Shown in pieces: positions 9,149 to 18,355 of a DNA stretch of 56,757 nucleotides. The position numbers were made by a program, and so were the translations under genes. Origin of the DNA: an uncultured Flavobacteriales bacterium (GTDB lineage Bacteria > Bacteroidota > Bacteroidia > Flavobacteriales_D > Crocinitomicaceae); the NCBI GenBank assembly GCA_903879765.1, contig CAIRMS010000161.1, positions 1 through 56,757 of the forward strand, in the 5' to 3' direction. Positions within the stretch are counted from its first letter, which is position 1; each line of letters opens with the position of its first letter. The notes under the pieces are model-generated. The model was not told the DNA's origin. It ran no database searches and saw only the letters and a program-made list of their open reading frames with translations.

Positions 9149-9922
9149 ATGGAAATCATAAAAGAAATAATAAACGACGTTTGTCGCATTACATTCAACC
9201 GACCAACTGTCTTCAATTCATTCAATAAGACAATGGCCTTGCAACTCCAAGACGTGTTAGATGAATGCGCTGTAAATCCCGAAATCCGAGCAGTATTAAT
9301 TACAGGAGAGGGGAAAGCATTCTGTGCTGGACAAGATTTAGCGGAGGCGATTGATCCGGAAGGACCTGAATTAAAATCGATTGTGCGTGATCACTACAAT
9401 CCAATCATCATCAAAATCAGAGAATTGGAAAAACCAGTTATCGCAGCAGTGAATGGTGTTGCAGCAGGAGCAGGGGCTAATATTGCCTTGGCTTGTGACA
9501 TCGTTGTGGCAAAAAAATCCGCGTCATTTATTCAAGCGTTCTCCAAAATCGGACTAATTCCAGATTCAGGAGGAACGTATTTTTTACCAAGATTAGTTGG
9601 GGTCCAAAAAGCTGTGGCATTGATGATGACTGGCGATAAAGTTTCTGCGGACGATGCGGAACGAATGAACATGATTTACAAAGTGTTCGAAGATGAGTCT
9701 TTTGAAGAGGAAGTAATCAAATTAGCTGAAAACCTAGCTACGATGCCAACCTACGGACTCGGATTAACAAAAAAAGCGGTGAATTTAGGTTTATTTAATT
9801 CACTGGAAGATCAATTAGACTTAGAAGAAAGTTTACAAACAGAGGCTGGAGAAACGGATGATTTCACTGAAGGAGTGAATGCATTTATTCAAAAGCGTCC
9901 AGCAGTATTTAAAGGAAGATGA
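9149..9922 (+). CDS. paaG: enoyl-CoA hydratase/isomerase, PaaG type
   Basis: 257 residues, the normal length of crotonase-fold enzymes. Visible are the CoA-binding GKAFCAGQDL segment, the oxyanion glycine run NGVAAGAGANIALACD, and LIPDSGGTYFLPR with the Asp typical of PaaG, the 1,2-epoxyphenylacetyl-CoA isomerase of phenylacetate degradation. The 3-hydroxyacyl-CoA dehydrogenase that follows overlaps it by 4 bp (ATGA), as in paa operons, but no paaABCDE oxygenase genes are in the window. A role in general or branched acyl-CoA beta-oxidation is therefore also possible. The family is certain; the exact substrate is not. Confidence 0.75.
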   Translation: MEIIKEIINDVCRITFNRPTVFNSFNKTMALQLQDVLDECAVNPEIRAVLITGEGKAFCAGQDLAEAIDPEGPELKSIVRDHYNPIIIKIRELEKPVIAAVNGVAAGAGANIALACDIVVAKKSASFIQAFSKIGLIPDSGGTYFLPRLVGVQKAVALMMTGDKVSADDAERMNMIYKVFEDESFEEEVIKLAENLATMPTYGLGLTKKAVNLGLFNSLEDQLDLEESLQTEAGETDDFTEGVNAFIQKRPAVFKGR

Positions 9923-11082
9923 GTAAAGTGATTGGAGTAATTGGAGCAGGAACTATGGGTTCTGGCATCGCGCAAGTGGCTGCTCAATGTGGGCATTCGG
10001 TTTATTTGATGGATGCGAATGTTGATCAATTGAATCGGGCGAAAACGGGCGTTTCTAAATCCCTCGAGAAATTAGTTGAAAAAGGGAAATTCACTTCTGT
10101 ACAAAAAACGGAGATTGAGTCAAACATTCACTATGTCGCACAATTGGAAGGACTTTCATCTTGCGATTTGATTATCGAAGCAATCGTGGAGAAAATGGAG
10201 GTCAAACACAGTGTTTTTTCGGCTTTGGAGAAAATTGTTTCGGCCGATTGTATTTTGGCAAGCAACACCTCTTCCCTATCCATTGCCTCCATTGGATCTT
10301 CTCTATCAAAAGCAGATCGTGTGATTGGCATTCATTTTTTCAATCCAGCAACGATTATGCCTTTGGTTGAAATTATTCCTGCAGTACAAACCAATGCTCA
10401 GACACTTGAATCATCGGTAGAATTAATTAAAAGCTGGGGGAAAACCGTAGTTGTGTGCAAAGATACTCCTGGGTTTATCGTCAACCGAGTTGCACGTCCA
10501 TTTTACGGCGAAGCACTTCGCATATACGAAGAAGGAATTGCAGATTTTGCAACAATCGATTGGGCGATGACCGAATTTGGCGGATTTAAAATGGGTCCAT
10601 TTACTTTGATGGACTACATTGGAAACGATGTGAATTACGCTGTAACTGAATCCGTATTTCAAGCATTTTACTACGATCCACGTTTCAAACCGTCCTTTAC
10701 TCAAAAACGACACAGTGAAGCAGGATTTTACGGAAGAAAAACGGGACGTGGTTTTTATACTTATGCTGAAGGAACAGTATTTCCGGAACCTAACAAAGAT
10801 CAAATCATTGGAAAAATGATTTTTGAGCGCGTGCTTGTGATGCTCATCAATGAAGCCATTGATGCTGTCTTTATGCAAGTAGCATCCGTGAAAGACGTCG
10901 ATTTAGCCATGACGAAAGGAGTGAATTATCCAAAAGGATTATTGGCATGGGCGGATGAAATTGGACTAGACTGGGTTTTAACAAAGTTGAACGTACTATT
11001 TCATGAGTACGGAGAAGACCGTTACCGTCCAAATGCGCTTCTCAAACGAATGGTAGAAAATGGTGATAAATTTTATTCATAG
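9919..11082 (+). CDS. paaH: 3-hydroxyacyl-CoA dehydrogenase, PaaH/FadB-like
   Basis: 387 residues. The N-terminal Rossmann motif GVIGAGTMGSGIAQ binds NAD; LASNTSSLSI and GIHFFNPATIMPLVEI carry the conserved Ser and the catalytic His-Glu region. DTPGFIVNRVARPFYGEALR starts the C-terminal dimer domain, followed by a second partial copy of it. It oxidises (S)-3-hydroxyacyl-CoA to 3-oxoacyl-CoA. The 4-bp overlap with the PaaG-type gene indicates one operon in which the hydratase/isomerase product is passed on. The metK promoter follows, so the operon probably ends here. Confidence 0.82.
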   Translation: MSKVIGVIGAGTMGSGIAQVAAQCGHSVYLMDANVDQLNRAKTGVSKSLEKLVEKGKFTSVQKTEIESNIHYVAQLEGLSSCDLIIEAIVEKMEVKHSVFSALEKIVSADCILASNTSSLSIASIGSSLSKADRVIGIHFFNPATIMPLVEIIPAVQTNAQTLESSVELIKSWGKTVVVCKDTPGFIVNRVARPFYGEALRIYEEGIADFATIDWAMTEFGGFKMGPFTLMDYIGNDVNYAVTESVFQAFYYDPRFKPSFTQKRHSEAGFYGRKTGRGFYTYAEGTVFPEPNKDQIIGKMIFERVLVMLINEAIDAVFMQVASVKDVDLAMTKGVNYPKGLLAWADEIGLDWVLTKLNVLFHEYGEDRYRPNALLKRMVENGDKFYS

Positions 11083-11097
11083 TCAAGCAGTAAACAC

Positions 11098-11128
11098 TTT
11101 ACATTCCCACTGAATATTGTTATTTTTG
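11098..11128 (+). promoter_or_regulatory. metK promoter
   Basis: TATTTTTG at 11121-11128 fits the -7 box. TTTA at 11098-11101, 19 nt upstream, is a one-mismatch -33 element. The ATG of metK follows 18 nt after the -7 box. Confidence 0.5.
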
Positions 11129-11146
11129 CACTCTAAAATATATTAA

Positions 11147-12403
11147 ATGGCTTACTTATTTACATCAGAATCCGTTTCTGAAGGACACCCAGATAAAGTT
11201 TCAGATCAAATTTCTGATGCATTGATTGATCATTTCATGGCATTTGACCCAAGTTCAAAAGTAGCTTGTGAGACACTTGTAACAACAGGACAAGTTGTAT
11301 TAGCGGGTGAAGTGAAATCAACTTCTTACTTGGATGTACAAGCAATTGCACGTGAAACGATTCGTCAAATTGGCTATACAAAATCAGAATACATGTTTGA
11401 TGCAAATTCTTGTGGGATTTTCTCTGCATTGCACGAACAGTCTTCTGACATCAACCAAGGAGTTGAGCGTTCCAATCCAGAGGATCAAGGTGCTGGTGAC
11501 CAAGGAATGATGTTTGGATATGCTACGATTGAAACAGATAACTACATGCCTTTGGCATTGGACCTTGCACACAAAATCTTGCAAGAACTATCTTATATTC
11601 GCAACAATGAATCAGCATTGATTCCTTATTTGCGTCCGGATGCGAAATCACAAGTAACGATTGAGTATTCTGACGACAATGTTCCTCAACGCATTGATAC
11701 CATCGTTGTTTCAACGCAACACGATGATTTTGATTCAGAAGCTACGATGTTAGCGAAAATCAAAAAAGACATCATCGAAATCGTTATTCCAAGAGTGAAA
11801 GCGAAATTGAAACCAGCGCTTCAAGCGTTATTCAATGACGCGATTACCTACCACATTAATCCAACAGGTAAATTTGTCATCGGTGGGCCACACGGAGATA
11901 CAGGTTTAACTGGACGTAAAATCATCGTGGATACGTACGGTGGAAAAGGAGCTCACGGTGGTGGAGCATTTTCTGGAAAAGATCCATCTAAAGTTGACCG
12001 TTCAGCTGCATACGCAACACGTCACATGGCGAAAAATGCGGTTGCTGCTGGATTATGTGATGAGCTTTTAGTACAAGTTTCTTATGCGATTGGAGTTGCT
12101 AAACCATGTGGTTTATATGTGAACACATATGGAACAGCGAAAGTTGATATGACAGATGGTCAAATTGCAGAGAAATTGAACGAAATTTTCGACATGCGTC
12201 CATACTTTATCGAACAACGTTTGAAATTAAGAAATCCAATTTACCAAGAAACAGCTGCATACGGACACATGGGACGTAAACATGAGAAGGTAACGAAATC
12301 GTTTAAAGCTCCAGACGGAACAGTGATTACAAGAGAAGTAGAATTATTCACTTGGGAAGAACTAAACTACGTAGATCAAGTTAAAGCCGCTTTCGGTTTA
12401 TAA
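11147..12403 (+). CDS. metK: S-adenosylmethionine synthetase
   Basis: 418 residues, full length. It makes S-adenosylmethionine from methionine and ATP in the cytoplasm. Diagnostic segments are all present: SESVSEGHPDKVSDQISDA at the start, GDQGMMFGYA, the GGPHGDTGLTGRKI loop, and DTYGGKGAHGGGAFSGKDPS, which binds phosphate and Mg/K. It has its own promoter and a strong terminator after the stop. mtnA, which acts in methionine salvage of the SAM by-product methylthioadenosine, comes next and makes metabolic sense. Confidence 0.97.
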   Translation: MAYLFTSESVSEGHPDKVSDQISDALIDHFMAFDPSSKVACETLVTTGQVVLAGEVKSTSYLDVQAIARETIRQIGYTKSEYMFDANSCGIFSALHEQSSDINQGVERSNPEDQGAGDQGMMFGYATIETDNYMPLALDLAHKILQELSYIRNNESALIPYLRPDAKSQVTIEYSDDNVPQRIDTIVVSTQHDDFDSEATMLAKIKKDIIEIVIPRVKAKLKPALQALFNDAITYHINPTGKFVIGGPHGDTGLTGRKIIVDTYGGKGAHGGGAFSGKDPSKVDRSAAYATRHMAKNAVAAGLCDELLVQVSYAIGVAKPCGLYVNTYGTAKVDMTDGQIAEKLNEIFDMRPYFIEQRLKLRNPIYQETAAYGHMGRKHEKVTKSFKAPDGTVITREVELFTWEELNYVDQVKAAFGL

Positions 12404-12410
12404 ATCATTG

Positions 12411-12442
12411 AAATCCCGGTTCTGCGAATCGGGATTTTTTTT
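12411..12442 (+). terminator. intrinsic terminator after metK
   Basis: The stem AAATCCCG (12411-12418) pairs with CGGGATTT (12430-12437) across an 11-nt loop, and the T run continues to 12442. It lies 7 nt after the metK stop and before the mtnA start. Confidence 0.85.
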
Positions 12443-12461
12443 AGCTAACTATTTTTTAAAG

Positions 12462-13550
12462 ATGTCAACTTTCAGAACCATTTGGACCACAGAAGACCGC
12501 TATGTGGAAGTAATTGATCAACGTGTTTTGCCGCACGAATTGATTAACGTGAAATTAATGAATTACCGGGATGCTGATTTAGCTATTCGCAACATGACTG
12601 TTCGTGGAGCACCACTTATTGGAGCAACCGCCGCTTATGGAATTTACTTAGCGGTGCGGGAATTAATCGAAGAACAACGCGATGGTGCATTTTTGGATGA
12701 AGCATTTGACGTTTTAAGAGCTTCGCGTCCAACTGCCATCAATTTATTTTGGGCATTGGACCGCATGCAAAATGCCTTGGAGGACGCGGATGATTTTCTA
12801 CAAACGGCGTGGGAAGAAGCAGGTAGAATCGTTGAAGAAGACATTGAAACCTGTCGCATGATTGGCGTGCACGGATTACCGATTATTGAAGCGCTTTCAA
12901 ACGCAAAAAAAGGCGATACTGTAAATATTCTGACGCATTGTAACGCTGGAATGTTGGGTTGTATCCAATGGGGAACAATCACCTCCCCTATTTATCAAGC
13001 AAAAGAAAAAGGAATTAAAGTTCATGTGTGGGTGGATGAAACGCGTCCACGTAACCAAGGTTCTAATTTAACTGCTTACGAATTAACGAAGCACGGAATC
13101 GATCATACTTTAATCGTTGACAATACCGGGGGTCACCTCATGCAACACGGAATGGTGGACATGGTGATTGTTGGAACGGATCGTACCACACGAAATGGCG
13201 ATGTTGCCAATAAAATCGGAACCTATTTGAAAGCGTTGGCAGCGAAGGATAACGAAATCCCATTTTACGTTGCTTTGCCTTCCACAACTTTGGACATGTC
13301 TATTCGTGATGGATTGACAGAAATTCCCATTGAGGAACGTGACCAAAACGAAGTGAAATACATTCAAGGAAAGCGCAGTGATGGAAAAATTGACACTGTG
13401 TTGATTTGTCCAGAGACAACGAATGCAGCGAATTACGGATTTGATGTGACGCCAGCTCGATTAGTGACGGCACTCATCACGGAACGCGGAGTTTGTCCAG
13501 CAAATGAAGCGGGAATCATTTCCTTGTTTCCTGAATATACTGAATCATGA
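12462..13550 (+). CDS. mtnA: methylthioribose-1-phosphate isomerase
   Basis: 362 residues from the ATG at 12462. A longer in-frame start would lie inside the metK terminator, so I reject it. The family signature is complete: RNMTVRGAPLIGATAAYG near the N-terminus, THCNAGMLG with the catalytic Cys160, and VGTDRTTRNGDVANKIGT with the catalytic Asp240. It isomerises 5-methylthioribose 1-phosphate to the ribulose form in methionine salvage. Its place after metK supports this rather than the related eIF2B or ribose-bisphosphate isomerases. The next gene overlaps by 4 bp (ATGA). Confidence 0.93.
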   Translation: MSTFRTIWTTEDRYVEVIDQRVLPHELINVKLMNYRDADLAIRNMTVRGAPLIGATAAYGIYLAVRELIEEQRDGAFLDEAFDVLRASRPTAINLFWALDRMQNALEDADDFLQTAWEEAGRIVEEDIETCRMIGVHGLPIIEALSNAKKGDTVNILTHCNAGMLGCIQWGTITSPIYQAKEKGIKVHVWVDETRPRNQGSNLTAYELTKHGIDHTLIVDNTGGHLMQHGMVDMVIVGTDRTTRNGDVANKIGTYLKALAAKDNEIPFYVALPSTTLDMSIRDGLTEIPIEERDQNEVKYIQGKRSDGKIDTVLICPETTNAANYGFDVTPARLVTALITERGVCPANEAGIISLFPEYTES

Positions 13551-14917
13551 AAAAGTTACTTTTCTTCCTTTTAGTATGTGTTAATTCTGCGCAAGCACAA
13601 CTTGACGGGCTTTGGCATAGTTCATTCCAAGTAGCCGGAAAATCACTGTTAATGGACCTTGATATCAAGGGCATTGGTCGCGATGGATCCGTTTCGGTCA
13701 TCCTTCCTGATCAGCCAGAGATAAAAGCTCAGGAAATGGCTATTTACGGTCTTTTTTTCGATAGTTTATACTTCCGTTGGGACCGTATTGGACTCAGTTT
13801 TGCCGGAAAATTAAAAAACGACAGCCTGAAAGGGATCATGAAACAAAGTGGCCTTGAATGGAATGTGATTTTTACGAAAACGGAACAAGCACGCGTGGAA
13901 GTTTCCGGTCGTCCACAAGATCCGGTTGGTCCATTTTCTTACGAGCGAAAGGAACTGGAAATCAAGAGTAAAAAGGTCAGTATAGCCGGGACACTTACAT
14001 TACCTAAGGAAACAGATTTTCCAATAGTTATCTTGGTTTCTGGATCAGGTCAACAGGACAGAGATTGTGAACTTGTTGGACACAAACCATTTTGGATTCT
14101 AGCCGATTATTTGAGTAAAAATGGAATAGCTGTATTTCGCTATGACGACCGTGGGATCGGAAAAAGTACTGGAGAGTTTGGTTCCTCAACTGAAACGGAT
14201 TTCACCGATGATTTACTTGCTATTTTCGCATACTTAAAGAAAAAATATCCCGGACATCCCATTGGGATTTATGGTCACTCAGAAGGCGGAATCATTGGAC
14301 TTCGTGCAGCTGCACAACAAAAAGATATTAGATTTCTAATTGAATCTGCATCGGTTGGAACAAATGGGAAAGATGTTTTAGTGAATCAACAATACGATAT
14401 TCCCATCGCATCTGGAATGAGTGAAGAAGAAGCAAAATGGAATTCCCGTTTATTTGAAGAGGCTGCCAACATTGTTCTAAAAACAGAAACAGCTTCCTTT
14501 CTTAAGGATTATAAAATTTGGTTAGCTACCGTATGGGAGAACATACCATCCTCTTTCAAAGAAGATAAATCGATGAATGACATGGCCACAGAAATGAGTG
14601 TCTTCATCAACACTGACTGGGCAAAAGAATTTCTCAGTTATCATGCGGCTGATTACCTTAAAAATGTGGATTTGCCCATGCTCATTCTCAACGGAAAAAA
14701 AGACCTACAAGTGCGTTGGGATGAAAGTCAAACTGGATTCAAGAAATCCATGAATGTAAATACCTTAAGACAGTCCACATTCAAGGCATATGACGACTTG
14801 AATCACCTATTACAACCCTGTTTAAAATGTACAATCTCGGAATACGCGACGATTGAAACCAGTATGAGTCCAATTGTCATGTCGGATATTTTAACGTGGG
14901 TAAAATCATTTAAATAA
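13547..14917 (+). CDS. exported alpha/beta hydrolase
   Basis: 456 residues with a signal peptide (KKLLFFLLVCVNSAQAQ). Residues 19-130 form an N-terminal beta domain often seen before such hydrolases. The hydrolase core follows: VILVSGSGQQDRD (oxyanion region), FRYDDRGIGKSTG, the nucleophile elbow GHSEGG with Ser245, a late Asp in LILNGKKDLQVRW, and a His in DDLNHLLQP. It resembles secreted dienelactone-hydrolase-like esterases or peptidases; the substrate is unknown. It overlaps mtnA by 4 bp and abuts the next gene (TAATG), so these form one operon, although their functions look unrelated. Confidence 0.8.
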   Translation: MKKLLFFLLVCVNSAQAQLDGLWHSSFQVAGKSLLMDLDIKGIGRDGSVSVILPDQPEIKAQEMAIYGLFFDSLYFRWDRIGLSFAGKLKNDSLKGIMKQSGLEWNVIFTKTEQARVEVSGRPQDPVGPFSYERKELEIKSKKVSIAGTLTLPKETDFPIVILVSGSGQQDRDCELVGHKPFWILADYLSKNGIAVFRYDDRGIGKSTGEFGSSTETDFTDDLLAIFAYLKKKYPGHPIGIYGHSEGGIIGLRAAAQQKDIRFLIESASVGTNGKDVLVNQQYDIPIASGMSEEEAKWNSRLFEEAANIVLKTETASFLKDYKIWLATVWENIPSSFKEDKSMNDMATEMSVFINTDWAKEFLSYHAADYLKNVDLPMLILNGKKDLQVRWDESQTGFKKSMNVNTLRQSTFKAYDDLNHLLQPCLKCTISEYATIETSMSPIVMSDILTWVKSFK

Positions 14918-15567
14918 TGGATAAAAAAGTTGTCATTATTGGCGCAACAGGATTAATTGGAAATGCTTTGTTGCACGATTTAATCCAAGAAACGAAGGTA
15001 AGTGAAATTCGAATTTTTGTTCGCCGAAAACTCGACGGACTTCCTGAAAAGGTGAAGCAAATCATAACAGATTTTAGTGATTTCTCTTCCTTGAAGGATC
15101 AAGTTCATGGAGACGTGATTTATTGCTGCGTCGGAACCACACGAAAAAAAACACCGGACTTAAACGATTATCGCAACATTGATTTTGGCATCAATATCGG
15201 CATGGCGAAGTTGGCTAAGGAGAATGGGATTCCTACGGTTCATTTAATCAGTGCCATTGGAGCTTCGACCTCATCGCGAATTTTCTATTCAAAACTTAAA
15301 GGAGAAATCGAAGAAGCGATGAAGGAATTAAAATTTGATAACTGCTACATATATCAACCATCCATGTTGATTGGATCAAGAACAGAATCACGTCCATTTG
15401 AATTCATTGGTCAAAAGTTGATGTTGTTTTTTGAAGGACTTCGCTTACTTTCAAAAAATGAATACCATAGCATTCGTGCAGAAACAATTGCGCAGTCGAT
15501 GGTAAAAACACTGGGGCAAGAAATTGAAGGGGTAAACATTCAACGTTACCAAGAAATGATTCGATAA
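14917..15567 (+). CDS. NAD(P)-binding Rossmann oxidoreductase (atypical SDR, HTATIP2-like)
   Basis: 216 residues. The N-terminal nucleotide-binding loop GATGLIGNALL, then YCCVGTTRKK, NIGMAKLAKENG, HLISAIGASTSSRIFYSKLKGEIE, which contains the YxxxK pair, and the YIYQPSMLIGSR segment fit the short atypical SDR group that includes TIP30/HTATIP2 and YbjT-like proteins. Most bacterial members have no proven substrate. It ends the mtnA operon: its start overlaps the stop of the hydrolase gene by one base. Confidence 0.75.
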   Translation: MDKKVVIIGATGLIGNALLHDLIQETKVSEIRIFVRRKLDGLPEKVKQIITDFSDFSSLKDQVHGDVIYCCVGTTRKKTPDLNDYRNIDFGINIGMAKLAKENGIPTVHLISAIGASTSSRIFYSKLKGEIEEAMKELKFDNCYIYQPSMLIGSRTESRPFEFIGQKLMLFFEGLRLLSKNEYHSIRAETIAQSMVKTLGQEIEGVNIQRYQEMIR

Positions 15568-15583
15568 ATTGATGAAAATTTAA

Positions 15584-15764
15584 ATAAAAAAACAAAAGCC
15601 ACTCGAAAAAGTGGCTTTTACCTACCGAATGTAAGAGGAATGAAATTGTTTACTAAACCCAAGCCTTCACTATTCCTCTTGAAATTGAATTTTCTTTTGT
15701 CGTTTGATTGGTAAGTTTTTTCAGTATCACTATTTGCTATGTCCCGTTGAACAATACAAAGGTG
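15584..15764 (-). ncRNA. candidate small RNA or long structured 3' UTR with minus-strand terminator
   Basis: Read on the minus strand, this gap has a -7-like box (CACCTTTG, 15757-15764, one mismatch to TAnnTTTG). Then follow a 9-bp inverted repeat, AAGAGGAAT with ATTCCTCTT (15672-15680 and 15633-15641), a 10-bp terminator stem, AAAAGCCACT with AGTGGCTTTT (15594-15619), and a T-rich tail. The good T run lies only on the minus strand, so the terminator serves a leftward transcript. It could be a free RNA of about 170 nt or the 3' UTR of the gene at 15833-16750. I do not recognise a known RNA family. Confidence 0.35.
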
Positions 15765-15832
15765 CAACACTGAATGATAACGTTACATGAGGTAAGTCAA
15801 GTAAGAACATGATTGATATCAGTAAAAAAGGG

Positions 15833-16750
15833 CTACTTTTTCTTTGGGGTCTTACTTTTAATTCCAACGACATTGGGCAAACTCCAAAAATGATTGTTTT
15901 CATCACTTTCCCATGTGTCTGACACCCAACTTCCTACTCTTTCAATATGGTGTCCATTTACATCGATAAACAGACTAGTTTCTGGTCCACCTTCCAAATA
16001 AATCGCATTTCGTATACCATAAGGCATCTTCAACATAAATTCAATCATTTGATTGTGGGTGTAAGGAGATCTACAAAAAATCAAATAGAATTTATTATCT
16101 GTACCCTCAGCTGCGATGATCATACTACATGATTGAATTTTTTTCTTCCAGAACATCGGTTTTCCATTACAATCGATCATTCTTAACCCTTGCGCATAAC
16201 AATTAAATTCGTTCTTTATTTGATTGAAATTTTCACACGTTAAATCTAAGACCTCAATGTTCTCTCGATGATTCACGTTTGGACTCATTGCCATCATTAA
16301 ATTGAAATCATCAATAATGGAGGGATTGTTCACATGTTTTCCTGACGACTTAAGGAATGCCCTGCTTAACAAGGTATTCTCTTGGCTATACATTCCAGCA
16401 TTAAATACGATGTTCAATTTGTGTTTATTGGCCCAATCACTCACACTTCGTGGCATGCTATCATACTCTGTTGCACTGTAAATATCAAATTCAAATGAAT
16501 CTTTATCCATGCGCACTAATGAAATTTTTGAATCTCCAATTTCAGATTTTATCGGTGCATTTATTTCCCGGTATTGCACGCCTTTAGTGAGTGTAACCCA
16601 ATTAGAATAATCGATTGGTTTCACTTTCTGTTCGTTTTCTTTTCGTTTTTTATTCGTTGAACAGGACAAAAACATGCTTACCATCAGGGACGGTAAAAGC
16701 AAACTCATAAGCCTAAGATGGGTGTTAAAATTGGGTGCTTTGTTCATCAC
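15833..16750 (-). CDS. phosphodiester glycosidase-like (NAGPA/DUF2233) lipoprotein
   Basis: 305 residues with a lipoprotein signal (MFLSCS). FNAGMYS in the first half and AIYLEGGPETSLFID near the C-terminus match the NAGPA/DUF2233 fold, where the usual Asn-Gly-Gly and Leu-Asp-Gly-Gly loops form the active site. Here the second loop reads L-E-G-G. Related enzymes remove N-acetylglucosamine from phosphodiesters or act on cell-wall glycopolymers. The start at 16750 or 16747 (two Met in a row) cannot be decided. It stands alone and ends about 215 bp before a minus-strand terminator. Confidence 0.72.
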   Translation of the reverse strand: MMNKAPNFNTHLRLMSLLLPSLMVSMFLSCSTNKKRKENEQKVKPIDYSNWVTLTKGVQYREINAPIKSEIGDSKISLVRMDKDSFEFDIYSATEYDSMPRSVSDWANKHKLNIVFNAGMYSQENTLLSRAFLKSSGKHVNNPSIIDDFNLMMAMSPNVNHRENIEVLDLTCENFNQIKNEFNCYAQGLRMIDCNGKPMFWKKKIQSCSMIIAAEGTDNKFYLIFCRSPYTHNQMIEFMLKMPYGIRNAIYLEGGPETSLFIDVNGHHIERVGSWVSDTWESDENNHFWSLPNVVGIKSKTPKKK

Positions 16751-16927
16751 TTTTAATTATGAGTTTTAAATATACTTGATAAGAAACAATGAAATGCTAA
16801 GTTTCACAAAAATTTAAGCGCACATGATCTATTAAAATTGTAGTTTTTAACAATCTTGGGCTGAGAACAAGCATAAGAATCGATCAAAGACGTCTCGATT
16901 TTGTTTTATTTTGTATAAATTCATCCT

Positions 16928-18295
16928 ATGAAAATACTTGTTCTCGCCCTTTTTACAACCATAACTTCCCTGTCTATTGCGCAAAATGAAGTTAAATTAA
17001 AAGATCAATTTAATGCTACACGCATTCTCGAAAACGGCATTGAGCTCTACAATAATGGGTCCTCGAGTGACGCTTATATGAACTTCAAACAAGCAAATGT
17101 CCTAAAACCAGGTTCCGCCAAAAATTTATATTACTTGGCAAGTGTGGAATTTGACTTTAAAAGTTTTCATGAAGCTGAAACACATGTTACGGAAGCATTG
17201 AAACTCAATGACAAAAAATTAACCAGCGATTTAGAGTTCCTTGCGGCACAGATTCATCATAATTTGAATCACTTAGATACTGCTATTGTTCACTATAGCA
17301 ATTGTGCGAAAATCATTGGGGAGAAATTAGCGAAAGAATACAATATACCTGCACTCATTGAACAATGTAATTTTGCCAAAAAAGAACAAGAAAATGGTGT
17401 GCAGAATATTCGTCAACCAATTAAGGAAATAAACACGAATTATGATGAATATGCACCTATTCTTGTGCAAAATGGCGCAGCACTTTATTTTACAGCTAAA
17501 ACTCCTGATTCGAAAGGTGACAACATGAATCCAGATGATCAAAGTTATTTCGAAGATTTTTACTATTCTTTCTGGAATGATACCACGAAAACATACAAAA
17601 TCACTTATTCGGAAGATCAAGATTTTAATACAGAAGGATTTGATGCCTTGAACTGTGTGCTGACAAACGGACTACATGCCTATGGTACATTGAATACATC
17701 CGCATCCAAAGAAAAAACAACGGAAAGTTCAGATATATTTGAGCAAACCGCAGAAACACCTTTTGTTTGGGATGCACCAAATGTCATGAAAATCCCAGGG
17801 GTAAACACCAGTTTCTTTGACGGTTCCGCTTGCATGTCCGATACATTTATGATCGATGAATACACCTACAAACGTGAACTTTATTTCGTGTCAGACCGTC
17901 GCGCTGAAAAAAGTTTAACCGATTTATTCGTTGCTACAGAAACCAATGGTATTTGGGGTGAAAGTGTACATGCATTGCCGGAATTTATAAATACCACCGG
18001 ACGTGAAACGACACCTTACGTCACAGAAGATGGAAAATTATTGTTCTTTAGTTCCGATGCACTTCCGGGAATGGGTGGGTACGACATTTATTTCTGTAAG
18101 CGAAATGGGGATCAATGGTCGAATCCAATTAATTTAGGTGCTGCCTTCAATACGGTAAATGATGATACACACTTTCAATATTATCCTGCTCTTGGTAAAG
18201 CAGTCATGGCTGGCATCAGCGAATTAAACGGACTCTTTAATTACAATATTTTCCAAATGGATTTAAAAGGGAAGTCCTTTCCATTTATGAAATAA
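16928..18295 (+). CDS. exported TPR and PD40 (WD40-like beta-propeller) protein
   Basis: 455 residues with a signal peptide ending at SIAQ (about residue 19). Residues 30-140 hold TPR-like helices (YNNGSSSDAYMNFKQAN, KNLYYLASVEFDFKSF). From about 160 on come PD40-type propeller blades: YDEYAPILVQNGAALYFT, GKLLFFSSDALPGMGGYDIY and WSNPINLGAAFNT. This is the layout of Bacteroidetes periplasmic proteins such as those linked to OmpA or gliding/secretion (PorE-like), but there is no C-terminal OmpA domain, so the role is open. The next gene starts soon after and is probably cotranscribed. Confidence 0.72.
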   Translation: MKILVLALFTTITSLSIAQNEVKLKDQFNATRILENGIELYNNGSSSDAYMNFKQANVLKPGSAKNLYYLASVEFDFKSFHEAETHVTEALKLNDKKLTSDLEFLAAQIHHNLNHLDTAIVHYSNCAKIIGEKLAKEYNIPALIEQCNFAKKEQENGVQNIRQPIKEINTNYDEYAPILVQNGAALYFTAKTPDSKGDNMNPDDQSYFEDFYYSFWNDTTKTYKITYSEDQDFNTEGFDALNCVLTNGLHAYGTLNTSASKEKTTESSDIFEQTAETPFVWDAPNVMKIPGVNTSFFDGSACMSDTFMIDEYTYKRELYFVSDRRAEKSLTDLFVATETNGIWGESVHALPEFINTTGRETTPYVTEDGKLLFFSSDALPGMGGYDIYFCKRNGDQWSNPINLGAAFNTVNDDTHFQYYPALGKAVMAGISELNGLFNYNIFQMDLKGKSFPFMK

Positions 18296-18355
18296 TTGAA
18301 CCATGTGGAATCTGCGTTGTATGCGCATCTACCTATCAGAACAAAACATCGAATT

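Noticed and set aside
12408..12461. N-terminal extension of MtnA
   Set aside because: The extension is read through the metK terminator hairpin and has no family similarity; the ATG at 12462 fits the known N-terminus.
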